From the NCBI GenBank assembly GCA_014281115.1, contig JACONQ010000003.1:4402001-4466000 (forward strand): a stretch of 64,000 nt of DNA, read 5' to 3'. Under the pieces are notes generated by a model, which searched no databases, had not been told where the DNA came from, and saw only the letters and a program-made list of their open reading frames with translations. How positions within the stretch are numbered: the stretch's first letter is position 1; the number at the start of each line of letters is the position of its first letter. Source of the stretch: Laburnicola sp. R22_1 (lineage: Eukaryota > Ascomycota > Dothideomycetes > Pleosporales > Didymosphaeriaceae). Of the stretch, positions 36,901-48,089 are shown one piece after another. The position numbers were made by a program, and so were the translations under genes.

Positions 36901-37529
36901 AGTCCTTTAAGGCGCACCCCCTTACAGTAATTCACAGTGTGTTCTAGTGCCTAAGGACCTGGGTGGCCTAGTTGTTTATGCCATATAATAGCGTCTGCCT
37001 TCTACACATCTTATGCGGTGCGCGTTGTAATTTTGTATGTAGCATACATACTATTGTGTATAGTACGATTTTGTTCGGGCATGTATTCTAGTACCTATTA
37101 ACTATAGAGTTCTTAAAGGTTAGCCAGGACTGTATTGTCCCTTCTCTTAATTATTGTTAGATCTGCCTTTGTGTCCCACTAAAGGCCTTGCCTACAGAGT
37201 AATTAGAAGGACATAAGATTACATAGCAGATTAGGGTAGTAGGCAATATTATCTAGCCTTAGTACCCTATTTCCGTGTACGCTCTTAATGTGTAGATAGA
37301 CACTCCTATATCCCCTTATCTAAACTCGTGATAATCCCGCCCATATAAAGTCTCCTGGCGACGGTGGTCGCATTGTAACAAAACAGTTAATATTGTTAAA
37401 GATATGGCATATTATGCTAGAATTAAGGATCGCGGAGTAACGTAGTGGATAGGTATTTAGGTCTAAGTAGTAGGAAGATGCGATAGTATTAAAGCTCGCT
37501 AAGAGGACAGTAATTTGTCTGCTATCTAG
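33990..37529 (-). pseudogene. Pol relic of C
   Basis: 1,179 codons plus stop (33990-33992), in the Gag frame and almost the same length as pol of F (1,178). Protease, integrase, RT and RNase H follow F segment by segment. The RT box lies near 35000-35030. C shares with F the three stops after KA (Trp site), at the Gln before LSNI, and after KPH, besides many of its own. Confidence 0.83.
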
Positions 37530-38783
37530 TTATTTATTGTTAGTAACCTTAGTAATTCGGGTTAGAGTAGGAGTATGCGATAGTTTAATTCTAGGTGTTT
37601 AAGACCTTAGTATTTTCACCTTCCTTATCTCCTCTTATAGATCTAAATTATTTTAAATTCTATATTGTACTATGTCTATAAAGCCAGGTTGTGGCCTAAA
37701 CTACTCTAGTGCATAATCTAGGTATGCGTAGAAGCAGTCTTTTAGACTATGTCTTTGTCCACAAGCAGGGCATTTTCTACCTTTAACTGCTGTTGTATCC
37801 TCTATTAAGAACTACTTAGATATAGTACTTTAACTAAAGGATTGTTTTTATCGAGGTCTCTCCCATCCACGTTAGTTATTTGTGGAAAATAGCGCGTCTT
37901 TAGTAGCGTAAGAGGCGTCCCTGTTAGTGCCTAGGGTGGATGCACCACTAGCAGCGAGAGATGGCTTACTAGCAGCAAAGGCGCCCCTATACTATTTGCT
38001 CTTAATTAGGTAAAGTATTGCTATATATTCTTAAAAGCGTTTTATTATCTCCTTCCTTATTATATCTGCGTCTCGGCGTCTAGTTTCTTAAAAGGACACG
38101 CCCTAGATAGGGGCAGCCTTTATAATCGTAGTTAGGAAGTCCTTTATAGTATTATAGATTAATTGTACTTTAGCGATATTGTTCGTCTCTGCTTCTGTAG
38201 CTGCCTAATTATACTTAGTTAGCTAGGTATCCTAGTTTAAGGGTTGTCTTATTGGCTTAAGAGCCTATAGGTATCGTGCTCTCGCCCTATCCCACTTGTC
38301 TTCCTTATCAACGCCTACTGTCTGCGTTAGAGATTTAATCCATTTTCGAATCTGCTCTCTAGGCTTACAGCAGTTATGTTGCAGGTGTTGCGATATAGTA
38401 GATTAAATATAGATAACTACTTTCTTAAGACTTGTTCTCTCTTCTTAGTATTCTTTGTCCTTAATCTTGTAGTCCTTAAGCTATATCTTATAGAACTTAA
38501 TGTCCTCCTTATATGCCTTAAGGCCTAAGTTTAATAGCTCTAATAGGCGTATTAGAGGGTTCTATTAATTATTATCGTTTACGCAGATAATCGGCTAGTA
38601 ACTCGCTATTTCTAGCGGCGACGGCGGTGTCGGCTTTTCGCGTGGGAGTTTGGCTCCGTCTAGATTAATAATAGGCCATATATCTATTGGCTCGCATCGC
38701 GCTTTTAGCTGCTACAGCCATAGTGTATAGTTAGTGTAATCAGTCAACACGATCGTTAAGTCGCGGAGCGTTAACAGCGACAT
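37530..38783 (-). pseudogene. Gag relic of C
   Basis: ATG 38783, then 417 codons in one frame to TAA 37530-37532, which is followed by CTAGAT exactly as in F. N-terminus MSLLTLRDLTIVLTDYTNYTLWL. The short zinc knuckle near 37745-37785 corresponds to CPACxQRHSLxDC. Several Trp/Gln stops. Confidence 0.85.
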
Positions 38784-38806
38784 TGTCTTTTCTTAGGGTC
38801 GATTAA

Positions 38807-38824
38807 GGCAGTGAGACTCTTAAT
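38807..38824 (-). other. Primer-binding site of C
   Basis: Same 18 bases as in B, D, E and F, unmutated although the surrounding element is heavily mutated. Confidence 0.7.
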
Positions 38825-39063
38825 TATTAGATTTAATAGTGTTCTGTCACTTTAAGATAATATATTAATAAGAATTAATAACTGTGATGATTTTTTTATT
38901 GTGATGGAGAAGCCCAGCTATCGCGAAAAGTTTCTATCTATGCTAAGGCCCTTATACTATCTAGGATAGTACAGGGGCAATGCAAAATAGTAGTGCGCCA
39001 GCCTCCTCAGTGTATTTCACAGAGAGATTATCACTAGAATGCACAGTGACCGTCTATCTGACA
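38825..39063 (-). repeat. 5' LTR of C
   Basis: Same length as the 3' LTR, about a dozen transition differences; one outer end altered from TG to TA. Confidence 0.9.
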
Positions 39064-39497
39064 ACTATATACTATATAGAAGAGCGTAGTCTTACTAAGG
39101 CGTTAAGCGTATTACTAGCTGTCTAGCACTAGACTAACCTAACTAATAGATATATATTAAATAGGGCAAAATCTACTAAATAAGTTAGTATTATAAGAGC
39201 AAAGTTTTAGGAGGGTTTAAAAAGTAGTAGCAATTACTTCTATTAAAGTAAAGAATTAAAAGTGTATTCTTATCTAGTGCTATGCTAACGCAATATATAT
39301 AATTAACTAAGGGGCATAATAAAGTGCGCCCACACTATATATAATATAAAAGAGCTTAGTTTTACTAAGATACTAGGCACACTACTAGCGCTAGACTAAT
39401 AACTAATATAAAGGTAGTCTATATAGCAAATTAAGAGTATATAAAACTATAAAGGTAATAAAGGCAATAAACTTAACTAGTGTAAAGGTAATATATA
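39064..39497. other. Unassigned RIP-degraded sequence with dispersed repeat motifs
   Basis: Contains two versions of 'agcttagttttactaag…' followed by 'actactagc' (about 39070 and 39345), matching motifs near 32700 and 39838. No gene. Confidence 0.5.
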
Positions 39498-39789
39498 TAT
39501 CAGATAGACAGTTACTATAAAATCTAGTGGGTAGGTGTGTACGATCATATGGCCCCTTATAGTGGTAATTAGTGTAAATCACAGTGATTTCACATTAAAA
39601 TACACTGAGGAGGCTGGCGCACTACTGTTTTACACTGCCCCTGTACTATTCTAAATAGTACTAGTGCGGCTTAGTACTAGATAGTTACTTCTCGCGATAG
39701 CCGAGCTTCTCCGACAGAACACACACAATCAATCAATCAACCCACTACTTTTCCATCTCAACTCATCAAGAATACCCGTATATCTAATA
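39498..39789 (+). repeat. Solo LTR of the F family
   Basis: Reverse complement of the 293-bp LTR of F (42903-43195) over its whole length, with moderate mutation. Flanked by ATATA on both sides (39493-39497 and 39790-39794). A full element was therefore inserted here and removed by LTR-LTR recombination. Confidence 0.92.
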
Positions 39790-40764
39790 ATATAACTAAC
39801 TAAGGGGTATAAAGTAGCGCGCCCTTACTATATACTATCTATAAAAGCTTACCTCTACTAAGGTGTTTAGTGTACGCGTGTACTACTAGTACTATACTAA
39901 TTTAACTAATATAAAAGTTATAGTTATATTTAAGCTTAGTTCTACTAAGTAGTAGGGTTTCTCTAATAATAAAATTTATAAATAGTAAAACATACTAGGA
40001 GGCGCTAAATATATTAGTTATTTTTTATATTCTAATCCTTATATCTAGTATAAGAAAAAAATCTATAAATACCTTTTATAGAAAAGTAAAGTAAAAGAAT
40101 AAGGCTTATATAGCTAGAGCTTAGCTCTATTAACTAGTAATTTTTTTAATAAATTTATAGAAGGTAGAATATAGTATTAAATACTAGGCGTAGCTACTAT
40201 TGTCTATTATTAACTTATATATTTAGAATATAAAATCAATTAATTATATACACATACTATACATAATTAAAATAAAATAATAGAATTCTTATACCTAGAG
40301 CTTAGCTCTATTAAGTAATATATTTTTAAAAAATAAAATTATAAAAAAGGTACACTATTAGGTGTTAAGTAGTGTATATCTGTACACGCAGCTTAGTTAC
40401 TCTAAATTCCTACCTATAATTATACGTAATAATAACTATATAATATATATTTACTCTATACTTACCTATACTAAAATATATATTTATAATACTATTAAAT
40501 AGATATTAATTTTTTTTCCTAGCCTGCGACATAGATGTGCTTAGTAGAACTAAGCTGTAGAGAAAAGTACACACTTTTGTTAGTAGAAAGTCTTACTTTC
40601 CTAGCTAGAAATTAATTATGTAATTTTTTCTATATAGACTAAGGCGGCGCATAAAACTAATAAACTAAGAAAGTAAGACTTGTATAAGGTCTATATTAGC
40701 GGCTAACCTCTAGTTAGCGCCAAATTAGTAAGTTATACTACTACTTTAGTGCTAGAAGCTTAAT
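39790..40764. other. Unassigned RIP-degraded sequence
   Basis: No open frame. 'gagcttagctctatta' occurs at 40117 and 40298 (about 181 bp apart) with similar A/T-rich stretches after each, a possible degraded duplication. Confidence 0.5.
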
Positions 40765-40810
40765 ATATTCTATTAGTAGCCCAGACAGATTAGTCCGCCG
40801 GATAGTTTTT
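40765..40810 (+). repeat. Left terminal inverted repeat of O2
   Basis: Matches 3575-3620 except for a few G/A and T/C differences. The first 8-mer is mutated (CCAGACAG); the second, CCGGATAG, is intact. Confidence 0.85.
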
Positions 40811-40852
40811 GCCAAGACTACAACACTTCACTATAAATTATAATGTCTTCAT

Positions 40853-42513
40853 AACATAACGCGTTATTATTTAATTAAGAAGACAGAATTAAGCTTGCCC
40901 TTTACGCCTATTAGAATAAGTAAATTTTAAGTCTACAATGCGCTACTGCAGCATATAATATCCTAAAGTCTACACTAAGTAATTAAATTAACAAATTTAT
41001 CGCCTAAGCAGATACACAATTAGGTATGGCAAAGCTTACTATAACTAAAGAGTAGACGCTTATATAGTATATTCTTAACCTAGATTTATAAGAATTTGTA
41101 CCTTAGCTAGGTAAGATTAAAGATATAGCCAACAAATTACTAGCTGCGCAGCATAGAGATTCTATAGAATAATACTAGACTTAGCGCTTTATAAAGCACG
41201 TACCTAAGCTTAAAATAGCTTTTAATTAAGTAAAGGACTAATAAAGGATATTATAGGAAAATCTAAAGGTTATAAATATGTGGTTTTAGCTAGTAAAGGA
41301 CACAAAAGCTAAGTATAAAGTGTAGGATAAAAATATCTATAACTTTAATAAGATAGGCTTCTAGATAGGAGTTATTAGCTTAATAAAGGTTATAACTAAT
41401 TTAGAAAGATATTCTAAACCTACACTTATTTAGCTAGGCAACTATAAGTAGGTTATAGTAATTTAGAGTATTTGCGCTGCTAGGTATACTACCCTATTCT
41501 TTATTATTTATAAAGGGCAAGTTTATATCTTAGCGTAGTATAAGAAGACTAGTATCTCCTATAATTAGAAGCTCTTAGTCTCTAAGACTAGCTAGACTAA
41601 CAACAAGCTTAGAGTTGCGTAGTTAAAGCACTTTAACGCGTATATAAGGCCGCGCATAGTATAGTTATAAAGATTACTTATTTAGATAGCTATAAGAGCT
41701 ATTACTTCTAGAATTTTAAGGATTATTACCTAAAATAAAAGATCCTAACACTCTATATACTAGCACACTTATCTTATATTCTTTAGCCGCTTAATATAGT
41801 CTATTTCGCGCTACTAAAGCTAAAGTACTCGTAGCGTATATAGGACTTAGCGCGCTAATACGTCTTTTATATTAATAAAAAGAGCTTTCTACTAGCCTTT
41901 TGCAATGCGTTTTTTAATATATTTATACTAGAAAACTATAAGAAAGCCTTTAAGGCCTCTAGACTTATTCCTTTAAATATATTAGTAGTAGTAGATCGCC
42001 TTAATATGCGTATTTACACTCTACCTTAGAATAACCTACTAGATACACTATAGTAAGTCAGGACCCTAAGAGTTAAAGCTTATACGCAACTCTTTTATTT
42101 AGTCTCTACCTAATACTAAATTAAGCTACTTATAGCTTATAAAAGGTGCTAAACTTATGCTCTACTATAGTGTACTTTAAGAGACCTATATTAAGGAACT
42201 TAAAAAGCAAATTAAGATTCTAATAAAGCGAAAAACGCGTAAAAGAAAGCGCATTTAAAAATGTAGGACGCTAGGCTTTGCTTAGGAAGCAGATTTAAAA
42301 GTAGAAAGCCCTTTTATTAGGGTAAAGTTGTTAAAAAGGGCGCAAGGTAGTAGTAAGGAAGAGGCAAGTCCCTTAATATAATACTACTATAAGAGGTGCA
42401 AAGAGCCTAGGCACAACGCAAGAACCTATTAGATAGATAAAGAGATAGAGAAGGAGTTATATATTATCCTTAGTAGCTTATTTTTAGATAGTATTAATAG
42501 TAAATTAGAGTAA
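40853..42513 (+). pseudogene. Fot/pogo-like transposase relic of O2
   Basis: Aligns with 3653-5347 of O1 from ATG 40853 to TAA 42511. More RIP changes (for example TGC to TAT-type losses), plus a deletion near 42060 relative to O1 (about 4910) that shifts the frame. The zinc-knuckle-like tail near 42390-42440 is still recognisable (KRCKEPRHNARTY). Confidence 0.8.
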
Positions 42514-42902
42514 TTTTATTATAGGTTACTATAAGGCCAAAAATAATAGATTAACTTTATCTTATAATAGTATATACTTAGTAACTAAAAATTAAATAAA
42601 GTACTACTTAAAATATAGTATGCTTTACTATAAATCATAATAAGTATACTATATATTGCCTACGTATACTATAGTAGATAATATATTATATATTATAGGA
42701 GTCTTATTATAAGTTTATACTACTAAGAAAGACTCCTTAGCTTTGCGCGGCTATAGTAGCCGCATAAAGAGGCTGCACAATATAAAAGTAGATTAAATAG
42801 TAACCTAGTATATTATAAGTTATAGTAGGTTATTATAAGTCACTATAAAGTAACGTTGGTAGTGTTCTATAATAAGTTATAAGGGACCTTAAAGTTGCTA
42901 AG

Positions 42903-43195
42903 TGTCAAATATACGGGTATTCTTGATGAGTTGAGATGGAAAAGTGGTGGGTTGATTGATTGATTGTGTGTGTTTTTGTCGGAGAAGCTCGGCTACCGCG
43001 AGAAGTAACTATCTAGTACTAAGCCGCACTAGTACTATTTAGACTAGTACAGGGGCAGTGTAAAACAGTAGTGCGCCAGCCTCCTTAGTGTATTTCACAG
43101 TGAAATCACTGTGATTTACACTGATTACCACTGTAAGGGGCCATATGATCGTACACACCTACCCACTGGATTTCACAGTGACTGTCTATCTGACA
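42903..43195 (-). repeat. 3' LTR of F
   Basis: Begins TGTCAAATAT, ends TCTGACA on the plus strand. The part at about 43096-43190 contains CACTG/CAGTG five times, two of them in small inverted repeats. In element orientation this lies near the LTR start (U3), so it could be a regulatory cluster. Confidence 0.95.
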
Positions 43196-43253
43196 CACCC
43201 TCAGCTTGGAACCATCTCAAGCTGGACCCAATTCTTCGCAGCCGTACTATAAC

Positions 43254-46200
43254 TCATAGTCCAAAAGCTTCCATCCTGTCTTCCAATTCGTCAAGGTCGA
43301 CCTCTTGGTCGGTGATCCTACCCCTGACGTCTTCAAGTCCGAGTTGATTTACGAACTTAGTCCATTTGCCAGCTGGCAGAGCCTTTGTAAGGCCATCTGC
43401 TGCTATTTCTTCTGATTGTTGGTACTGGATTTTGATAGCTCCACGTACTACTTCTTGTCGAAGCCAATGATTGTGTATGTCGACGTGCCTAAGCTTTGTT
43501 TGTAACTTGGCAATTTCTTCGGTAACAAGTCGGATAGTTTGTTGATTGTCGCAATTGATGGTGATTGTTGAGGATGAGAGTTTGATCTTAAGTTCAGCGA
43601 TCAACCGAGCCGTAAAGAGTGCCTCCTTTGCAACCTGTGAGAGTGCCAGCAACTCAGCTTCAGTTGTCGAAGTGGTGACAGTGTCTTGTTTGTTTGCCTT
43701 CCAGGCGACAAGTCCACCAAACAGCTTAATAATGTATCCTTGCGAGCTCTTTCTGTCGAGGGTATTGTCTGCAAACGACGCGTCGCTAGCAACCTCGTAG
43801 GTGTCTGCATCTCCAAAGCGTAGCCCTAGTGATTGGGTGGAGGATAAGTATAGCAGTACACGGTCGGCGGCTTTGTGATGGTCGTCGCTGGGATTTGATA
43901 GGAAGCGCGATAATCGGGAGCTTGCGAAAGCGATATCAGGGCGCGTGGTTACTGCAGCGTACAGGATTGATCCTATCTTTCGCTGGTATCGGTTGATCTC
44001 TGCCTTTGTGGCGAGTCCTTCTCGAGGTAGCAGTTCGACTGCTGACATTGGGGTTTCGTGTTTGAGGTCGCGTCGGTCGATAAGGCGACTGATCTTGTCC
44101 ACATAGGACGCCTGTGATAGCCAGAGTTGCCTACTTGCACGGTCTCTAACGATTTCAATCCCTAGAAACCACTGAAGATCGTTACCTCCAGTAAGGGTGA
44201 ACTTTGTACTTATCTTTTTTATTACTGCGTCAGCAGCGTGTTTCTGATCCCTTGAGTAGGCGACGATAAGGTCGTCTACATAGAAGAATATAATGATGCC
44301 GTCTTTGATCATACAGCAAGGCTCATGAGGGACTGCGGCAAAACCGAGATCCTTAAGAGCACTAGTAAATTCTCTCTGCCACAGCAGTGGTGAGATTCGA
44401 AGACCATATAGTGCCTTATGCAACTGTAGGATAGTGCCGGGTTGGGTATAACCTCGGGGCATTCTCATGTAGAGTTCTCTGTCCAGTTTCGCATGGACGA
44501 AAGCGTTGGTGACGTCGTACTGGCTGAGCTCTAGGTCATACCGAGCTGCCATAGCCATGAGTAGGCGAAATGATCGTCCTGCGAGGGTTGCGGCGTAGGT
44601 GTCTTGAGTAGTAAGGTGGCGTTGTTGATCTCCACGTACTACCAACCTAGCCTTGCACTTCTGAAATCGATAATGTTTGTCGAGTTTGTATGTATACACC
44701 CACATGCAGTTGAGGATTTGGTGGCCGCGTGATCGCACTGGGGCAACGGGCACCTCACTCCAAGACCTCATCTCTTTGTGGCTTTGTAGGTGTACTCGCT
44801 CAGCATCCTTCCACATGTTGAATAGCGGGTGGTCTTCTAACCGTGTTCTGCAAGATGGAGGCTCCGGCAATTCACTTTAGTGGGGTTTCTTTCCTGCTGC
44901 AAGCATGCGATTGAATTGCGCTTTGTCAAGCGGCTTCCCCTTGTATTTGCCTCTGCTACCTGCCTGTGTTCCGGCTAGGAAAGCGGCTGCCCATGGCACA
45001 GCACGTTGATCTGGCTGTGTTGATCCTATAGGTACTTGTTCATGTTGATTGTCTTTAAAACTCGCCATTGATTGGGCAAGTAATGTGACAGGCGGAGGTG
45101 TCGCCGGTGGTGTTGGGTAGGTGTAATTGATCTTCCTCCCCTGATAGTACCCTGGAGGGTCCTCCTCATCCTCGCGATTGCGTGAGTCAGTGATCGACTC
45201 ATCCTCATAGAAGGATTCAGTGTTTTCTTGTTCGGGTGGTGGAGGTGGCAACTCCACTGATCGGGTCCATGCAGCAATCTCTTTAGTAGTACTGTGCATA
45301 AGGTTGTCCAACAGATCTTCTGTTTTGCCTGAGAACACCTTATCTTCGTCAAAGATGACGTCGCGTGTGCTGATAACTTTGTTAAGTGGTGGAATCCATA
45401 CCCTCCAGATGTTTGATAATTAGTAGCCCACTAGGTATCCAACTCATGCCTTTAGGTCTAACCTTTGGAGCTTGCTCTTGCCGCGTTTTGTATCGTTAGT
45501 CAAGGCGAAGGCTTTACAGCCATAGGCCCTAAGGTGAGCCTGGTTTAGTTTCTTTGGTTGAGTGACAATGCCGTTTTGGTAAGCAACTGTCGTAAAGAAT
45601 ACTTTGTGTGGTGATCGCCATTGGTTGGCGTAGTTTGGAGTTCGATTGTATAGGTATACGGCCGCTCGTGTGATTTCTGGCCATAGGTTGAAGGGAAGGT
45701 TGGCGTCAAGTCGCATTGCACGACCCTTCTCCTTAATTACACCCCCTGAGCGTTCAGCTCCTCCATTTTGAGCTTGGGTGTCAGGTGCTGAAGGCTCAAT
45801 AACGATACCTTCACTGATGCACCACCTGTGAACGTCTTGTTTGACTGAGAAGATCTCATTGTCGGATTCAATGACTTTGATAGTCACATTGAATTGTACT
45901 TTTATGAATTGTACAAATTCCTTCAGCAACTTGATGATTGTTCGTGCTGGTCGGTTGTCTTTGAAATAGAAGTCCCAAGCCATGCCTGAGAATCGATCGG
46001 TGATGAGCATCTGGCTTTTCTCGCTGGTAAAGCTCTGATCTTCGTAGTCGTGAAAGTCTATAGCGACTCTCTCACTAGGACTGTTATTAATTTGCCTAGG
46101 TTGTCGTCTAATTTGTCGCTTAAGCTTTAATCTGCCGCAAGCGTCGCATTGGACCGTAGTAAGTCCTTTGAGCCGCACCCCCTCACAGTGATTCACAGTG

Positions 46201-46790
46201 TGTTCTAGTGCCTGGGGACCTGGGTGGCCTAGTCGTTTGTGCCAGGTGATGGCGTCTGCCTTCTGCGCTCGTTGTGCGGTGCGCGTGGTGATTTTGTGTG
46301 TGGCATACGTACTATTGTGTATAGTACGATTTTGTTCGGGCATGTATTCTAGTACCCATTGACCGTAGAGTTCTTGAAGTTCGGCTAGGACTGTATTGTC
46401 CCTTCTCTTAATTGTTGTTAGATCTGCCTTTGTGTCCCACCAGAGGCCTTGCCTGCGGAGTAATCGGAAAGACACTAGGTTGCATAGCAGATTAGGGCAG
46501 TAGGCGATGTTGTCTAGCCTTAGTACCCTATTTCCTTGTACGCTTTTGACGTGTAGATAGACACTCCCATATCCCCTTATCCAAACTCGTAATGATCCCG
46601 CCCATATGAAGTCTCCTGGCGACAGTGGTCGCAGCGTAACGAAACGATCGATATCGTTGAAGATATGGCAGGTTGTGCCAGAATCGAGGATCGCGGAGTA
46701 ACGTAGTGGGTAGGTGTTTGGGTCTGAGTGGTAGGAGGCTGCGATAGCATTAAAGCTCGCTGAGAGGACGGTGATTTGTCTGCCATCTAG
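43254..46790 (-). pseudogene. pol: Pol of copia element F, three internal stops
   Basis: 1,178 codons in the Gag frame, with no ATG near its start. Protease: AILDSGTTCHIFNDIDRF (46681-46640), with catalytic Asp. Integrase: zinc site WHKRLGHPG…CDACGR; core IDFHDY, VIESDNE, GGAERSGG, all three acidic residues present. RT in the open stretch 43254-44870: QYDVTNAFVHAKLD, HKALYGLRISPLLWQ, FFYVDDLIVAYS. RNase H: EVASDASFADNTLDRKSSQGY, TSTTEAELLALSQ. Stops: TGA 45444-45446 (Trp site), TAA 45420-45422 (Gln site) and TAA 44877-44879 (Arg site by comparison with D). The enzyme domains therefore look functional but the polyprotein is cut. Confidence 0.92.
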
Positions 46791-48053
46791 TCATTCATCG
46801 TCAGTAATCTCAGTGATTCGAGTTGGAGTAGGAGTGCTTGATTGTTTGATTCTTGGTGTCTGTGATCTTGGACGCTTTACGGATCTTACGCTCTCTATAA
46901 GCGCAGGGTCATTTTCCATCCTAAACTTCATAAGGGCCTTCATTGCTGGCTTCGGTTGAAACCAATCAGGTGCCTTGTCAGGAAATGCGTAAAAGCAGTC
47001 TTGCAGACTATGGCGTTGTTCACAAGCAGGGCACTTGGGGTATGATCCTCTCTGGCCACCAACTGCTGTTGGCTCATCGTCTGTGTTCGCGGACTGCTTG
47101 GATTTGGCTTTAGAGCCAGCTTTCTTGGCGCGTGATCTGCCTCGCTTGAGTGATACTGCTTCATCCACAGGATGGGCGTCCCCATCTGCGGTCTGGGTGG
47201 GTGCACCACCGTCAGCGAGAGATGGTCCTGCAACAGCAAAGGCGCCCCTTTGTTTACCCTTGATCGGGTGCTGCATCGCCATTTGATCTTGGAAGAGTTT
47301 CACCATATCTTTTCTTGAAGTGTTTGGGTCCTTATTCCCATGTTGCATGAAGGTTGTAACCCACTGGGATGCGACGTTGGTAACCGCCTTCATAAAATCT
47401 TGTTTGACTGAGTCTAGCAACGTAAGTTCTAGCACACTATTGTGCTCTGCTTCTGTTGCTGCATGATCGTACTCAGTGAGCCAGGTGGACCATGATCCAG
47501 CTAATCTCATGGGCTTGAGAGCGTCTTGGTATCTGATCCTCGCTCGTTGTAGTTCGTCGTTTTGGTCTACCCCAACCGTGTTTGTGAGGTTGATGATCCA
47601 TTGTCTGATTGATTGATCTGGGGTGCAGCAATTGGTCTGCAAGTGTGCCGAGGTCGTTGATTGAATGAGGGCAACTATCTTGTCGAGGTTCGCCTTCTGT
47701 TGTTCGTACCTTCGGTCGAGTAACTTGAAAGTTTCGAGTTGATCCTTATAGAGGTCGTAATCCTCTCTGTACGCCCTTACGCCAGTCGTCGACAGGTCTG
47801 ACGGCCTTGTTGGGCGTGCGCGAGGGTTGTCGGTATTCGCGTTGATAAACGCTGGGCTTGGTGCATAGCCAACACTGATGTTCGGTGGGATTGGAATGAC
47901 TAGTTGGGTCATAGGTTGGATCTCTTGGTCTGGGTCGATGATATCCCAGATCCCTAGAGATTGGGCGCGGGCTTTGATTTGCCTTAGCCATGGTGTATAG
48001 TTCGAGTAATCGGATAGGATCACTGTGGGATCTCTGAGCGTCGATAAAGACAT
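46791..48053 (-). CDS. gag: Gag of copia element F
   Basis: 420 codons, ATG 48053 to TGA 46791-46793. I chose this ATG because it follows the primer-binding site by 18 bp and opens with MSLSTLRDPTVILSDYSNYTPWL, which aligns with Gag of C, D and E. The first ~300 residues are the capsid-like region. A basic stretch (LKRGRSRAKKAGSKAKSK) precedes the zinc knuckle CPACEQRHSLQDC, which has Cys-x2-Cys-x3-His-x4-Cys, one residue shorter than the usual retroviral spacing. The C-terminus is Ser/Thr/Pro-rich and ends ITDDE. No internal stop. The TGA is followed by CTAG and pol continues in the same frame, so Gag-Pol could be made by readthrough. Confidence 0.93.
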   Translation of the reverse strand: MSLSTLRDPTVILSDYSNYTPWLRQIKARAQSLGIWDIIDPDQEIQPMTQLVIPIPPNISVGYAPSPAFINANTDNPRARPTRPSDLSTTGVRAYREDYDLYKDQLETFKLLDRRYEQQKANLDKIVALIQSTTSAHLQTNCCTPDQSIRQWIINLTNTVGVDQNDELQRARIRYQDALKPMRLAGSWSTWLTEYDHAATEAEHNSVLELTLLDSVKQDFMKAVTNVASQWVTTFMQHGNKDPNTSRKDMVKLFQDQMAMQHPIKGKQRGAFAVAGPSLADGGAPTQTADGDAHPVDEAVSLKRGRSRAKKAGSKAKSKQSANTDDEPTAVGGQRGSYPKCPACEQRHSLQDCFYAFPDKAPDWFQPKPAMKALMKFRMENDPALIESVRSVKRPRSQTPRIKQSSTPTPTRITEITDDE

Positions 48054-48071
48054 AATAATCAGCTTGATTGA

Positions 48072-48089
48072 GGCAGTGAGACTCTTAAT
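48072..48089 (-). other. Primer-binding site of F
   Basis: ATTAAGAGTCTCACTGCC on the minus strand, directly inside the 5' LTR. Complement of an anticodon-arm sequence with loop CUCUUAA, as in tRNA-Lys(CUU). It matches the 5' half-tRNA priming known for Drosophila copia, which uses a tRNA-iMet half. Confidence 0.7.

Larger units (their letters stand above)
33691..39063 (-). mobile_element. Ty1/copia retrotransposon C, full length
   Basis: 239-bp LTRs at 33691-33929 and 38825-39063, flanked by ACTAT on both sides (33686-33690 and 39064-39068). Internal region aligns throughout with F, but heavily RIP-mutated. The outer half of the LTR differs from F while the half starting at 'ggagaagc' is related. 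Gag and pol frames are intact in length. Confidence 0.92.

Noticed and set aside
43111..43347. Plus-strand open frame
   Set aside because: Lies mostly in the LTR and 3' end of F, antisense to pol; no protein features.
46577..46786. Open frame on the minus strand before pol of F
   Set aside because: Another frame over the protease-coding start of pol; the pol frame itself is open here and has the Asp-Ser-Gly motif.
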